From contig CAVTSO010000008.1 of the NCBI GenBank assembly GCA_963737445.1, positions 21,328 to 85,327 of the forward strand: 64,000 nucleotides of DNA. Direction: 5' to 3'. Source of the stretch: JAICYJ01 sp963737445. Lineage in GTDB: Bacteria; Actinomycetota; Thermoleophilia; Gaiellales; JAICJC01. Shown piece by piece: positions 52,975 through 61,835 of this stretch. How positions within the stretch are numbered: the first letter of the stretch is position 1; each line of letters opens with the position of its first letter. The notes under the pieces were generated by a model. The model did no database searches. It saw nothing but the letters and a program-made list of their open reading frames with translations, and was not told the origin of the DNA. The position numbers were made by a program, and so were the translations under genes.

Positions 52975-55452
52975 CTACGACGGTGGCACCGTCACCGGCG
53001 GCGCCGAGTTGAAGTCCAGGTAGTGCTCGCGCATGAAGTGCGCGGCCGTCGTCATCCACAGCCGCTTCACCAGGTGCGTCCGCTTGTCGATCAGCAGCCG
53101 GAAGAACGTCGGCCCCTGCGCCACCCCCAGCGTCACCTCCACGCCATCCCTGGTCGATCCCGTCACGTACGCCGCCAGCGCCCCCTTCGCCCAGTACGGG
53201 TCGGGCAGCTTCAGCCGCTGGATCGGCTGCTTCACCCAGCTGCCGTTCTGGAGATCCCATCGGTGGTTGGCGATCACGCGCGACTGCGCGCCACCGTGCA
53301 CGTCGATCGCCAGCCGGTCGGGCGCACCCACGATGAACGTCGTGTCCACTGAGTGCACGGGATCCGAGGCGAGGTGGTTCTCGAACCGCACCGAGTGCAG
53401 CGCGCGCAGCGACCTGGCGGTATCCCGCACCAGCGCCGCCGCCGGCTGCGCATCCGCCGCCGGCAGCGCGAGGGTGGTGCCGACCGTCGCGCGGCCGGGC
53501 CGAAGCGCCGTTACGGCCAGCGGGCCGGCACTGCGGCTGACGGGCGCCTCGAAGCAGACCTCGGGCGTCTTCAGGCACGGCGTCGCCAGCCGGCCGTTTG
53601 CCGTGACGGCAACGACTCGCGGCGCGGATCCGTCCTGCCCCAGCACCGTGAAGCGGACGCGGTGGTTTCCGATCCGCTGTGCCGCGACCGCCAGATCCGA
53701 TGCCTCGCCGGCTGCCAGCGGGCCGGTCGCCAGCGGGGCCGGGGGCACGCCCTCGCTGCGCACCGCCTCGCCGATGTCGAGCGACGTCGACCAGGCCTGT
53801 CCACCCGCCGTCGCCCGAGCCGAGACCGCGCCCGCGTCTAGCCCCGGCGTCCAGGCCAGCCAGGTGTGGGGCCCGGTCGCGATCAGCTTCGCGGGCACCG
53901 GAGTGCCATCCGACTGCTGCAGGTGCAGGCTGGGCGTCGTCGTTTGTGCCGGCAGCGACAGCCGGATCGCGTTAGGCCCGGCTGTCCCCGGCCAGACGCT
54001 GATCTGCCCGCCGTTTCGCAGGGCTACGGTGGCCGCCCCGCCGGTCGCGGTGGTCGCACCGGAGACGGCGGTGGGTCGGCTGCCGGGCGGCAGGTTGGTG
54101 AGCAGGGCAACCGCCGCCACCACCGCTGACAGCACCACCAGCTCGGCAGTAACCGAGCGCCGCAGCATCTGGTAGCGGCCCAGGAACCGGCGGCTGCGCG
54201 ACGCGACCGCCAGCGTCATCAGGAGCAGCACCGTCTTTGCCAGCAGCGTGCGGCCGTAGGAGGTCGTCCAGATCTGCGATACGGACGACAGCTCCCACAG
54301 TGCCCGCAGGCCGCCGGTCACGGCCAGCACCGCCACTGCCGCCACCGCCATCCGCGAGAAGCGCCCGGCGATCCTGGCGCGTGTGGCGGCGCGCAGCGGC
54401 TGGGTGAGGCCGCGCGTTGCATGGGGCGTGACCACGGCCAGCTGCACCAGCCCTCCGATCCAGATGGAAGCCGCGGCTACGTGCAGCGCGTCCAGGCCGA
54501 TCACGAGCGGGCCGCGACCGGGGTCGCCTGCGTGCCCGGAGATGCCCGGTGCGGTCATCGCCCAGGCCCCGGCGATCACCGCCGGCACCGCCAGCACCAC
54601 GGTCAGCCGGCGGCTGACGCCGACCGTGGCGTAGGCCAGGGCGACCAGGATCGTGAACACCGCGGTCACATCGATGCCGCGCCCGAACTGGCGACCGAAC
54701 CGGGTCGCGTCCAGCGCCGAGGCAACCGGGCCGCGGTGATCGAACGCCTCCCAGAAGCTGACGCCCGCCACCTGCGCGCCCTGCCGCGTCAGCGCCACCC
54801 AGCCGCCGGCCAGCACCAGCATGGCCGACAGCGCCAGTACCTGGTTGGCGCGGTGGCGTTCGCGCAGGCCCATCAGCCGCCGCGGCTCGCCGGTCACGGC
54901 GGCGGTGCCCGGTTGGTAGGCGGCCACACGGTAGACGACGCCGCCGACCAGCGTCAGCAGACCGGCGAAGTAGAAGAAGCGGGCGATCAGGAACGGCCAG
55001 TCGGTGGGCGCGTCCTGCGACTCCGCCTGCGGGACCGGCCCGCCGGTGCCGACGCCGAACGCGTAGACCCCGGCGATCAGGTGGCCGTCGGTGGAGACGA
55101 TCTCCCAGCGCACGGTGTAGTCGCCGGCCGGCAGGCCTTGCTGCAGCGACACCACCAGCTGCTTGAGGTTGCCCGGCGCGTTTGCGGCCGGGCCCGCCGT
55201 CACCGACTTGCCGGCGGCATCGACGACGGTCGTGCCGCCGCTGACGGGGCGTATCTGCTGGTCGAACGTGAGCACCAGCTGGTGCGGAGGGGTGGCGACG
55301 CGGGTGCCCGCACCGGGCGTGGTGGCGAGCAGCGTTGCGTGCGCCTGCGCCCACGCCGGCCAGACCAGCGGCAGCGCCAGCAGCGCGAGCAGTGCGGCCG
55401 CACGTCTCACGGACGGCAGCGCCACGCCGCCCGGCTGGACCGGGCCGTGCAT
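52975..55452 (-). CDS. CopC-CopD fusion with C-terminal LolA/LppX-like domain
   Basis: The protein of about 825 residues starts with a signal peptide that should leave an N-terminal histidine (WPAWAQA/HATLLATTPGAG), the first copper ligand in CopC. The CopC domain runs to about residue 135 with VRWEIVSTDGHLIAGVYAFGVG. A CopD membrane region with about eight helices follows (to about 490), including LDALHVAAASIWIGGLVQLAV. Then come an unassigned beta-rich part and a C-terminal segment HSVRFENHLASDPVHSVDTTFIVG resembling lipoprotein carrier folds. Role: copper uptake or resistance. The start is uncertain (55470, 55452 or GTG 55425). Confidence 0.82.
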   Translation of the reverse strand: MHGPVQPGGVALPSVRRAAALLALLALPLVWPAWAQAHATLLATTPGAGTRVATPPHQLVLTFDQQIRPVSGGTTVVDAAGKSVTAGPAANAPGNLKQLVVSLQQGLPAGDYTVRWEIVSTDGHLIAGVYAFGVGTGGPVPQAESQDAPTDWPFLIARFFYFAGLLTLVGGVVYRVAAYQPGTAAVTGEPRRLMGLRERHRANQVLALSAMLVLAGGWVALTRQGAQVAGVSFWEAFDHRGPVASALDATRFGRQFGRGIDVTAVFTILVALAYATVGVSRRLTVVLAVPAVIAGAWAMTAPGISGHAGDPGRGPLVIGLDALHVAAASIWIGGLVQLAVVTPHATRGLTQPLRAATRARIAGRFSRMAVAAVAVLAVTGGLRALWELSSVSQIWTTSYGRTLLAKTVLLLMTLAVASRSRRFLGRYQMLRRSVTAELVVLSAVVAAVALLTNLPPGSRPTAVSGATTATGGAATVALRNGGQISVWPGTAGPNAIRLSLPAQTTTPSLHLQQSDGTPVPAKLIATGPHTWLAWTPGLDAGAVSARATAGGQAWSTSLDIGEAVRSEGVPPAPLATGPLAAGEASDLAVAAQRIGNHRVRFTVLGQDGSAPRVVAVTANGRLATPCLKTPEVCFEAPVSRSAGPLAVTALRPGRATVGTTLALPAADAQPAAALVRDTARSLRALHSVRFENHLASDPVHSVDTTFIVGAPDRLAIDVHGGAQSRVIANHRWDLQNGSWVKQPIQRLKLPDPYWAKGALAAYVTGSTRDGVEVTLGVAQGPTFFRLLIDKRTHLVKRLWMTTAAHFMREHYLDFNSAPPVTVPPS

Positions 55453-55511
55453 CGGGGTGGCGCATGGCATGCGGTGGCGCAGTGGAACTCCTGACCGAGG
55501 GGTGGGGGCGG

Positions 55512-56006
55512 TCAGGCGGAGAGCGGCGGTGCCCGGCCGCGGCGGTGCCATGCTGCCAGGCCGCGGGACGAGGCCGTGGCCGGAGCTCGTCGCCCGGCGT
55601 GCTCGGAGATCGGTGGCGCCGTCAGTGCCGCCAGCGCGCGGCGCTGCGTGTGCACGTCGATCAGCTGCACCAGCACCGCGGCCACCACCGCCAGCGCCAG
55701 GTGCAGGGCCAGCGATCCGTGGGCACCGGGATGCGCGGGCGCTCCTGCCGCCAAGAGCGCCAGGTGTGCGGCCGTCTGCGCGGCCAGCATCGCCGGGATC
55801 AGCGCGGCCAGCGAGGCCGTGTCCTGGATCTCTCCCCGCCGCGCCACCAGCGCCCAGCCACGCCACAGCACCAGCGCGGCCACGCCGGCGCCGCCGAGCG
55901 CCGCGATCGACCAGCGCGGATCGGCCAGCGTGGCGAACCCGCCATGGGCCACCGCCGCCGTGACGGCGGCAAGGGCGGCGAATGTGAGAGCGCGCAGGCC
56001 GGCCAC
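55512..56006 (-). CDS. small integral membrane protein upstream of copCD
   Basis: The 164-residue protein has four hydrophobic segments and a Pro/Arg-rich tail. No family is recognised. The GTG at 56006 has GATACT, preceded by TGC, 7 nt upstream, so it probably starts the transcript that continues into the copper gene 60 nt downstream. A role in copper or redox handling is inferred from context only. Confidence 0.65.
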   Translation of the reverse strand: MAGLRALTFAALAAVTAAVAHGGFATLADPRWSIAALGGAGVAALVLWRGWALVARRGEIQDTASLAALIPAMLAAQTAAHLALLAAGAPAHPGAHGSLALHLALAVVAAVLVQLIDVHTQRRALAALTAPPISEHAGRRAPATASSRGLAAWHRRGRAPPLSA

Positions 56007-56013
56007 CCCTCGA

Positions 56014-56019
56014 AGTATC
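56014..56019 (-). promoter_or_regulatory. -10 box (extended), leaderless arrangement, for the copper-region operon
   Basis: TGC-GATACT on the minus strand ends 7 nt before the GTG at 56006. Confidence 0.45.
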
Positions 56020-56075
56020 GCAGGGGGCGGCCGGTGGGATCGGTGATCGACCCGGCCGGGGCGGTCGGCGGATCC

Positions 56076-57467
56076 CTACGCCACCAGGTCCAGCGGCGTG
56101 TAGCTGCTCGCGTTGGGGATCACGTCGGCCGGGTCGGTGCCCATCCAGTCGCCCAGCAGGTTCGTGTAGATCTGGCGGTAGTCGGTGGGCACCTTCAGGT
56201 TGCCCCACTGATCGAGATCCGCGTCCGAGATGCCCGGGAACTCGGCCGCGAGGCCGCCCTTCGCGTGCTTACCGATCACCAGCGCCAGCCCGCCGGCGCC
56301 GTGGTCGGTGCCGCCGCCGCCGGAGTCGTTGTCCTCGACGCGGCGCCCGAACTCGCTCCACACCAGCGTGATCACGCGGTCACCCAGGCCGCGCGCCTCG
56401 AGGTCGGCCTGGAAGGCGGCGAGGGTGGTCGACATGCGCGACAGGTTCTGCGCCTGGCGGCTGACCTGCGAATCGTGGAAGTCCCAGCCGTCGTCGTAGG
56501 AGACGCAGGCCACCCGCATGCCCAGGTTCGAGTCCAGCATCCAGGCCAGGTTGGCCATCCTCTGGTCGAAGCTGGTGGTGCCGTATCCGAGCCCGTTGGG
56601 CGGCAGCGTCGGCTGGGTCAGCGCGCTCAGCCGGCTGGCCACGTTGACCGCGCCGCCGACCGCGTCATCGGCGGCCGCCATGGCCTCGTTCGCGGCGCTG
56701 CGCACGGACAGGCCGGCCAGCGTGTCCACCATCAGCTGCGGATCCGACCACACGTTGTTCATCGTGAACTGGGCGTCCTCCACGCTCGACAGCACCGCGA
56801 CCGGGTTGGTCGCGCTCTTCAGCGACCCGTCCAGCGACCAGCCGGCGGAGACCGCCTGCAGCGGGTTGTCGGCAGCGCCGTTCTGGTCGACCCAGCGGCC
56901 CAGCCAGCCGGTGGCGGGGTCGGGATCGAGCTCGCCCGCCTGCCAGAAGGCGCGTGAGTGGAAGTGCGAGAGGTCCGGCGGCATGTAGTCGACCGACGGG
57001 ATCACGGCGATCTTGCCGGCGTCGTACAGCTGCTGGAAGCCGGTCGCGGCCGGGTTCCAGGCCCAGTCGGGGTTGGCGGCCGCGCCGCCCAGCGGCAGGC
57101 AGTTGGCCGGTGCCAGCCCGATGTGCGGGCGCTTCGACGCGTAGGCGGCGTAGTCGGACCCGGTGATCGGGATCAGGGTGTTCAGGCCGTCGTTGCCGCC
57201 GTCCAGGAAGACCGAGACGATGATCGGATCGGTGCCGGGCGTCGCCGCCTGCGCCGATGCCGCCTCCCAGATGTGGCCCCAGTCGAGCATTGAGGCGCCG
57301 TACACCGTTAGGAACGCGACCGCGCCGTTGCGCAGGAAGTCACGGCGGCACATGCCCGCGGACTCGCCCTCAAGGACGGCGCGCGGGATCGGCACGACCT
57401 GGCCCTGGCGGCGCAGCATCGATCGACGGTGGGTGGACTGCCAGTCGTTGCATCCGCAGTGGTTCAT
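56076..57467 (-). CDS. DUF1501 family protein, Tat-exported
   Basis: The 463-residue protein has a twin-arginine signal CRRDFLRNGAVAFLTVYGAS near residue 40. The DUF1501 core follows: IIVSVFLDGGNDGLNTLIPI, the FHSRAFWQAGEL region, VITLVWSEFGRRVEDN and GTDHGAGGLALVIG. The fold is alkaline-phosphatase/sulfatase-like and the substrate is unknown. It follows the DUF1800 gene by 22 nt, the usual partnership of these two families. Confidence 0.9.
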   Translation of the reverse strand: MNHCGCNDWQSTHRRSMLRRQGQVVPIPRAVLEGESAGMCRRDFLRNGAVAFLTVYGASMLDWGHIWEAASAQAATPGTDPIIVSVFLDGGNDGLNTLIPITGSDYAAYASKRPHIGLAPANCLPLGGAAANPDWAWNPAATGFQQLYDAGKIAVIPSVDYMPPDLSHFHSRAFWQAGELDPDPATGWLGRWVDQNGAADNPLQAVSAGWSLDGSLKSATNPVAVLSSVEDAQFTMNNVWSDPQLMVDTLAGLSVRSAANEAMAAADDAVGGAVNVASRLSALTQPTLPPNGLGYGTTSFDQRMANLAWMLDSNLGMRVACVSYDDGWDFHDSQVSRQAQNLSRMSTTLAAFQADLEARGLGDRVITLVWSEFGRRVEDNDSGGGGTDHGAGGLALVIGKHAKGGLAAEFPGISDADLDQWGNLKVPTDYRQIYTNLLGDWMGTDPADVIPNASSYTPLDLVA

Positions 57468-57489
57468 CAGGTCGTGGCTCCGATCATGG

Positions 57490-58887
57490 TCAGTGGAGGA
57501 GGCCGTCAGGGCCGGCCATCAGCATGGCCCGGATCACCGTCTGGCGCTCCACGTGGTCGTGTGAGTCCAGCGTCGGCCCGTTGCGCTTGGCGTAGTCGGT
57601 GGCGTAGGTCTCGAGCTTGGCGCGGGTGTCGCTCGAGGCCCAGGGGTGGGAGAGCGCCGACATGGCGGCGGTGACCGCCGCCTGCGGCGTCTGGCTGCCG
57701 GGATCCCTGATCGTCTGGTAGAGCAGGTAGCCGGTGGTCTGCCAGTAGGCGTGTGCGGTGTTCGTGTTCAGGAACGCCGGGCCCTGCTTCCAGCCCGACA
57801 CGTTGGGCGGGTAGAACGGCACCTGGCCCATGTTGTCGAGCAGCCAGCTCCAGTTGTTGTTCGTGATGAAGCGGCGCGTGTTCCGCAGGCCGGCGGCCAC
57901 GAACACGATCGGCGGCTTCACCATGTCCGGCTCGTCCAGGTTCAGGTAGAAGGCCGGGTGGTGCAGGATCACCTTCAACAGCGGCGCCAGCTCGAAGCCC
58001 GACTTCCTGTAGTTGTTGACCATCTCGCGCATGGCGGGCGCCGTCGGCGGCGTCGCGATGAAGTAGCTCCACAGCGAGTAGGCCAGGTAGGGCGCGTGGT
58101 TGGGATGGTTCACCACCAGCCTGCAGACGTCGCGCCAGTCCCAGTTGCCGGTGTGGCCGTAGATCGTCTTTGAGCCGGTGTCGTGGAAGCCGGCGTCCCA
58201 AAAGGTCGGGGTCTCACGCTGCTTGACCGTGCCCGTCGCCGCCTTGTTCCAGTCGTAGCGCCAACCGGTGAGGGCGCGCGCGGCCTCGTGGATGTCGTCC
58301 TGCGTGTACATATTGGCGTTCGTCCAGAGGCCGTGGGTGAGCGACTCCAGGTTCGGGTCGTTGCCCAGGCAGAACAGCTCCATCACCTCGCGCCCGTAGT
58401 TCTCGTTGGGCTCCCACTTGTTCGAGTCGGCGCCGTTCAGCCACAGCAGCATGGCCGGGTCGATCGTGATCTGCTCGAGCAGGTCGTGGAAGTTCCCGAC
58501 CGCGTGCCCGCGCAGCAGCCGGTTCTGGCGCAGCATGTGCCGGGTGTTGCCGACGCCTGCGTTGGAGGTCGCGAACAGGTCGTGGAGGTTCAGCGTCATC
58601 CGCTCCACCAGCTGGTTTCGGCTGCGCACCATGCGATCGAGCCACCACAGGCAGTCGTGGCCCCACAGGTCGAGCGGTTGCAGCCGGTTGCCGCCGTCGG
58701 TCGGGACCGGCCCGACCAGTACGTTCCTGCGAAACGGCGTCAGCAGCTCGGTCACGGCCTTCGGCAGCCCCAGCTTCACGTAGTGCGTGATCTGGTCGTG
58801 GCTGCCCGCGAACCCGGCGCGCCAGAGCAGTCGCTGGAAGTGCGCACGCGTCGGTTTGGACGGCAAGGCCGGATAGCTGTACGCCAC
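57490..58887 (-). CDS. DUF1800 family protein
   Basis: The 465-residue protein matches DUF1800: HFQRLLWRAGFAGSHDQITHYVKLGLPKAV at the start, ERMTLNLHDLFATSNAGV, PNENYGREVMELFCLGND, EAARALTGWRYDW and a C-terminal VFVAAGLRNTRRFI. The family is nearly always encoded next to DUF1501. Its role is unknown, though it is usually an exported or cell-surface protein. The GTG at 58887 is used. Confidence 0.9.
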   Translation of the reverse strand: MAYSYPALPSKPTRAHFQRLLWRAGFAGSHDQITHYVKLGLPKAVTELLTPFRRNVLVGPVPTDGGNRLQPLDLWGHDCLWWLDRMVRSRNQLVERMTLNLHDLFATSNAGVGNTRHMLRQNRLLRGHAVGNFHDLLEQITIDPAMLLWLNGADSNKWEPNENYGREVMELFCLGNDPNLESLTHGLWTNANMYTQDDIHEAARALTGWRYDWNKAATGTVKQRETPTFWDAGFHDTGSKTIYGHTGNWDWRDVCRLVVNHPNHAPYLAYSLWSYFIATPPTAPAMREMVNNYRKSGFELAPLLKVILHHPAFYLNLDEPDMVKPPIVFVAAGLRNTRRFITNNNWSWLLDNMGQVPFYPPNVSGWKQGPAFLNTNTAHAYWQTTGYLLYQTIRDPGSQTPQAAVTAAMSALSHPWASSDTRAKLETYATDYAKRNGPTLDSHDHVERQTVIRAMLMAGPDGLLH

Positions 58888-58983
58888 GGTGCAACCCCGC
58901 TGTTCGAGAACAGAGACCCAGGGCTGGTATCGACGCCCACCGCCGCCCCTTCACCCCACATCGGGGGGATCGGCGTTGACCCC

Positions 58984-59913
58984 TTACGGCGTGTTCACCA
59001 GGCCGCTGGTGTCGACCACTTCCAGGTCGCGGCCGGTGATGTGGTTGAGCGTGCGCAGGTCGTCGTCGTTGAACTGCTTGTTGGATACGCCGCTGACGTA
59101 CCAGGGCGAGCCGTTGTCAGCCAGGATCATCCCGTAGTGCTCGAGCGCGACCGCCACCACGCGCGCCTGCGGCGACAGCTGCGACAGGTCGAACGAGGCC
59201 TTCAGCCGAACGCGCAGCCCCATCGCAGGCAGCGAGGCCGAACTGCCCGCACCGGCGTCGTGCCGGGCCGGGTAGATGTGCGCGTCGCGCGTCTGCGGCG
59301 CCGTGAACCGCAGCGCGTGGTCGATCGCTCCCGCCGCCACCTCCGGGTAGCGCACCAGCCCGGGCAGGATCGGCAGCCCGGCGGCGTCGGCGCTCGTCCA
59401 GCCGTCTGGCCGCAGCGCGTTCGACGTCATCTTCCAGACCGCACCGGAGCCGGCCCGCCAGCCCCGCCTCGTGTGCCGCACGTTCCACATCTCGTAGAGC
59501 TTGCAGGTGCCGCTGTTGACGATCAGCATGTGGTGGTCGCTGCCGGCCTCGATCCGCGGGCGCCTGGGGATCGGGTAGCCGACGTGGTCGGACTGCGAGC
59601 TGTAGTCGAAGCGCACCGTCACCATCCGCTGCGAGCCGGGGACGGTGTTGTAGGGGATGCCGTAGCCCCTGTAGGAGCTGAAGTCCGGGTGCAGGCCGGT
59701 GTCGAGGCCGATCTTCGCGATCAGCGTGTCGGAGTCCGAGGCCACCGGCAGCGTTGATATGTCCTGGTTCCAGACGTTGCCGGCTGGGAACACGGGACAG
59801 GCCGGTGCGGAGGGAAGCGGCGCGGCGCTCGGGGCGGCGGCGCCGGCCGTGAGCCCGGCGGCCACGACCAGCATTAGTGCTGCGGCTGCGCGTCGCATCC
59901 CCATCCGCATCAT
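58984..59913 (-). CDS. conserved secreted protein of unknown function
   Basis: The 309-residue precursor has a signal peptide (MRRAAAALMLVVAAGLTAGAAAPSAA). The mature part has FPAGNVWNQDISTLPVASDSDTLIAKIGLDTGLHPDFSSYRGYGIPYNTVPG, DHHMLIVNSGTCKLYEMWNV and LPILPGLVRYPEVAAGAIDHALRFTAPQTRDAHIYPARH. The regular pattern suggests a beta-rich exported domain found in many soil bacteria, but I know no function. It lies upstream of DUF1800/DUF1501 in the same direction, with a 96-nt gap. Confidence 0.75.
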   Translation of the reverse strand: MMRMGMRRAAAALMLVVAAGLTAGAAAPSAAPLPSAPACPVFPAGNVWNQDISTLPVASDSDTLIAKIGLDTGLHPDFSSYRGYGIPYNTVPGSQRMVTVRFDYSSQSDHVGYPIPRRPRIEAGSDHHMLIVNSGTCKLYEMWNVRHTRRGWRAGSGAVWKMTSNALRPDGWTSADAAGLPILPGLVRYPEVAAGAIDHALRFTAPQTRDAHIYPARHDAGAGSSASLPAMGLRVRLKASFDLSQLSPQARVVAVALEHYGMILADNGSPWYVSGVSNKQFNDDDLRTLNHITGRDLEVVDTSGLVNTP

Positions 59914-59962
59914 GCATCGTCTGATGGATATCCCTGCTCGACCCCCAAGCGGGTGCCGCCGA

Positions 59963-59968
59963 TACAGT
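59963..59968 (+). promoter_or_regulatory. -10 box, leaderless arrangement, for the 105-residue protein gene
   Basis: TACAGT ends 7 nt before the ATG at 59976. Confidence 0.45.
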
Positions 59969-59975
59969 TCATCCG

Positions 59976-60293
59976 ATGGCCATGTACGACGCAGATCCGA
60001 TTCCGACCCGGCGCCCGGTGGCGCACGACGAGCTGCCGCAGCTCGAGCCCGGCGAATACGTCCGGCTGCAGGGCATGCCCGGCGACCTGCCGTCCCACGC
60101 GCAGCTCGAGGGCGCGTACGGCCGGGTCGTGCACGTCGCCGGCGCCAGCGTGATGCTGGAGATGGACGAGCCCTACACCGCCGGCGGCCTCACGCACCGC
60201 ACGTTCTACGGCTCGCCCTACCAGCTGAAGAAGGTCGATCCGGTCGGCCGCATGGGCGCGCGCAAGCTGTTCGACGAGTCCGACGACGCCTGA
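59976..60293 (+). CDS. 105-residue conserved-looking protein, function unknown
   Basis: The protein is soluble and acidic at both ends. Its middle, LEPGEYVRLQGMPGDLPSHAQLEGAYGRVVHVAGASVMLEMDEPY, has the alternating pattern of a small beta-barrel (SH3/KOW-like) domain. No catalytic motif or membrane segment is seen. It diverges from the secreted-protein gene, and the -10 box close to its ATG supports the start. Confidence 0.6.
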   Translation: MAMYDADPIPTRRPVAHDELPQLEPGEYVRLQGMPGDLPSHAQLEGAYGRVVHVAGASVMLEMDEPYTAGGLTHRTFYGSPYQLKKVDPVGRMGARKLFDESDDA

Positions 60294-60327
60294 ACCCGCG
60301 GCGATTGCGGGCGCCCCCGCCCGCCCG

Positions 60328-60333
60328 TACCCT
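60328..60333 (+). promoter_or_regulatory. -10 box, leaderless arrangement, for the 27-codon ORF
   Basis: TACCCT ends 6 nt before the GTG at 60340, the same arrangement as for other genes in the window. Confidence 0.35.
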
Positions 60334-60339
60334 CGAAGG

Positions 60340-60423
60340 GTGAGTGGCTACTGGCAGAACGTGCTGTTGCTCGCCGTCACCTTCGGCGCCGTCTGGCACA
60401 TGGCCTGGAACGGCACCGGCTGA
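60340..60423 (+). CDS. 27-residue hydrophobic peptide ORF
   Basis: Reading from GTG 60340, the peptide is VSGYWQNVLLLAVTFGAV followed by WHMAWNGTG and a TGA. It is a single membrane segment with aromatic residues at both borders. Support comes from the -10-like box 6 nt upstream. Its last 76 nt overlap, antisense, the unconserved tail of the EAL-HDOD gene, so one of the two readings may be shortened in reality. Confidence 0.35.
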   Translation: MSGYWQNVLLLAVTFGAVWHMAWNGTG

Positions 60424-61697
60424 CGGTCCAGATCGTCCGGCTCGGCCTCGTCCGCGAAGCGCATGGCCACCACGTAGGCGTCGCGCAGCACGGCGTCGGC
60501 TCGCGGCGAGGGCGTCAGGCGCTCGAATTGCCCGCGCTCGTAGGTCAGCACCCAGTCCAGCACCTCGCCCAGGTGCCCGCTGCGCTCGAGCAGTGCCCCC
60601 GACACCTCGCGTGACAGCGGCAGCTCGCCCAGCACGTCGCACATGCTCGTGTCCATGAAGGCGTCCACCACCGAGAACAGGCCGACCGTGAAGTGCGCGT
60701 CGGCGTCCGGGCGGTCGAGCGCCTGCGCCACCAGCTCGCACATCTTGGCCCGTGTCATCGCGGTGCGAATCAGCTCGCTGGGCTGATCCTCGATCCCGGC
60801 CAGGGTCATCAGCAGCGCCCAGCTGCGCACGTTGCGCACGCCCAGCAGCACCAGCGCCTCGCGCACAGAGCTGATCTTGCGCGGCAGCAGGAAGTAGGCG
60901 GAGTTGATCCAGCGCAGCAGCCGGATGCTGAGGCCGCGGTCGTTGCTGATCGCTTGCTCGAGGTCGTCAAGCTCACAGTCGGGGTCCTGCAACACGGCCA
61001 TCATCCGCATCTGGGCGAGGCGATTGGCGGGAATGCCGTGGCCGGCGACCGTCCTTGGCCGGCAGAAGAAGTAGCCCTGGAAGTAGTCGAAGCCTGCGTT
61101 CTTGCAGAACTCGAAGGTGCGGTGATCCTCGATCCCGGCGGCGATCAGCTTGACCTGGTAGGGCTCCAGCTCGGCCACCTGCTCGGCCAGCTGTTCGCGG
61201 GTCAAGGCCCGCACGTCCAGCTTCACGTAGTGGGCGACCTCAAGCAGCGGCAGGCTGTCGTCGCACATCACGAAGTCGTCGAGCACGATCGTGTAGCCGA
61301 GCTCGCCCAGCCCCGTCAGCTCGGCCAGCACCTGTGGGTCGAGCACGTCTGAGCGGTGCAGCTCGAGCGCCACGCGTCCGGCCGGGAGCTGCGTAACGAG
61401 GCCGTGCATGACGAAGTCGCGGGTGACGTTGACGAAGCCGGAGCGTCCCCCCACCAGCGCGTCCAGCCCGATGTCGGCGAACGTGGTGACCACCGTGTCG
61501 GCGGTCGCGACCTCGGCATCACCGGCGCGGAACAGCAGCTCGTAGGCGTGCACGTTGAGCGCCCTGTCGTAGATCGGCTGCCGCGCAGCGAAGCTGGGGG
61601 CGGACTCGCCGCTCCCGGCCGTCTGGATCGCCCGCGTCAGCGATGGCGGCGGCCACGACTCAATCCGCCGTGCCTCGGACCGCGTTCCCTCGATCAT
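60348..61697 (-). CDS. EAL-HDOD (YuxH-type) signalling protein with degenerate EAL domain
   Basis: The 449-residue protein has a degenerate EAL domain (residues about 35-230) with ARQPIYDRALNVHAYELLFR, ELGYTIVLDDFVM and FDYFQGYFFCRPRTV. An HDOD domain follows (about 235-430), with ISNDRGLSIRLLRWINSAYFLLPRKISSVREALVLLGVRNVR. The metal-binding and catalytic residues of active phosphodiesterases are largely missing, so it likely binds partners or nucleotides. The last 20-25 residues are not typical of the family and overlap a tiny ORF on the other strand. Confidence 0.9.
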   Translation of the reverse strand: MIEGTRSEARRIESWPPPSLTRAIQTAGSGESAPSFAARQPIYDRALNVHAYELLFRAGDAEVATADTVVTTFADIGLDALVGGRSGFVNVTRDFVMHGLVTQLPAGRVALELHRSDVLDPQVLAELTGLGELGYTIVLDDFVMCDDSLPLLEVAHYVKLDVRALTREQLAEQVAELEPYQVKLIAAGIEDHRTFEFCKNAGFDYFQGYFFCRPRTVAGHGIPANRLAQMRMMAVLQDPDCELDDLEQAISNDRGLSIRLLRWINSAYFLLPRKISSVREALVLLGVRNVRSWALLMTLAGIEDQPSELIRTAMTRAKMCELVAQALDRPDADAHFTVGLFSVVDAFMDTSMCDVLGELPLSREVSGALLERSGHLGEVLDWVLTYERGQFERLTPSPRADAVLRDAYVVAMRFADEAEPDDLDRQPVPFQAMCQTAPKVTASNSTFCQ

Positions 61698-61835
61698 GCT
61701 GACCCCCTCCGTCTGTGCTCACCTGCCCTGAATGTTGATCGGCCGCAGACGCGGATGGCTGATCACCCGAACGGCGGGGTTGTCAGAGGATTGCGGTATC
61801 GGCAACCTCCGGCCGCGGAGGGCACGTCCCACAGC

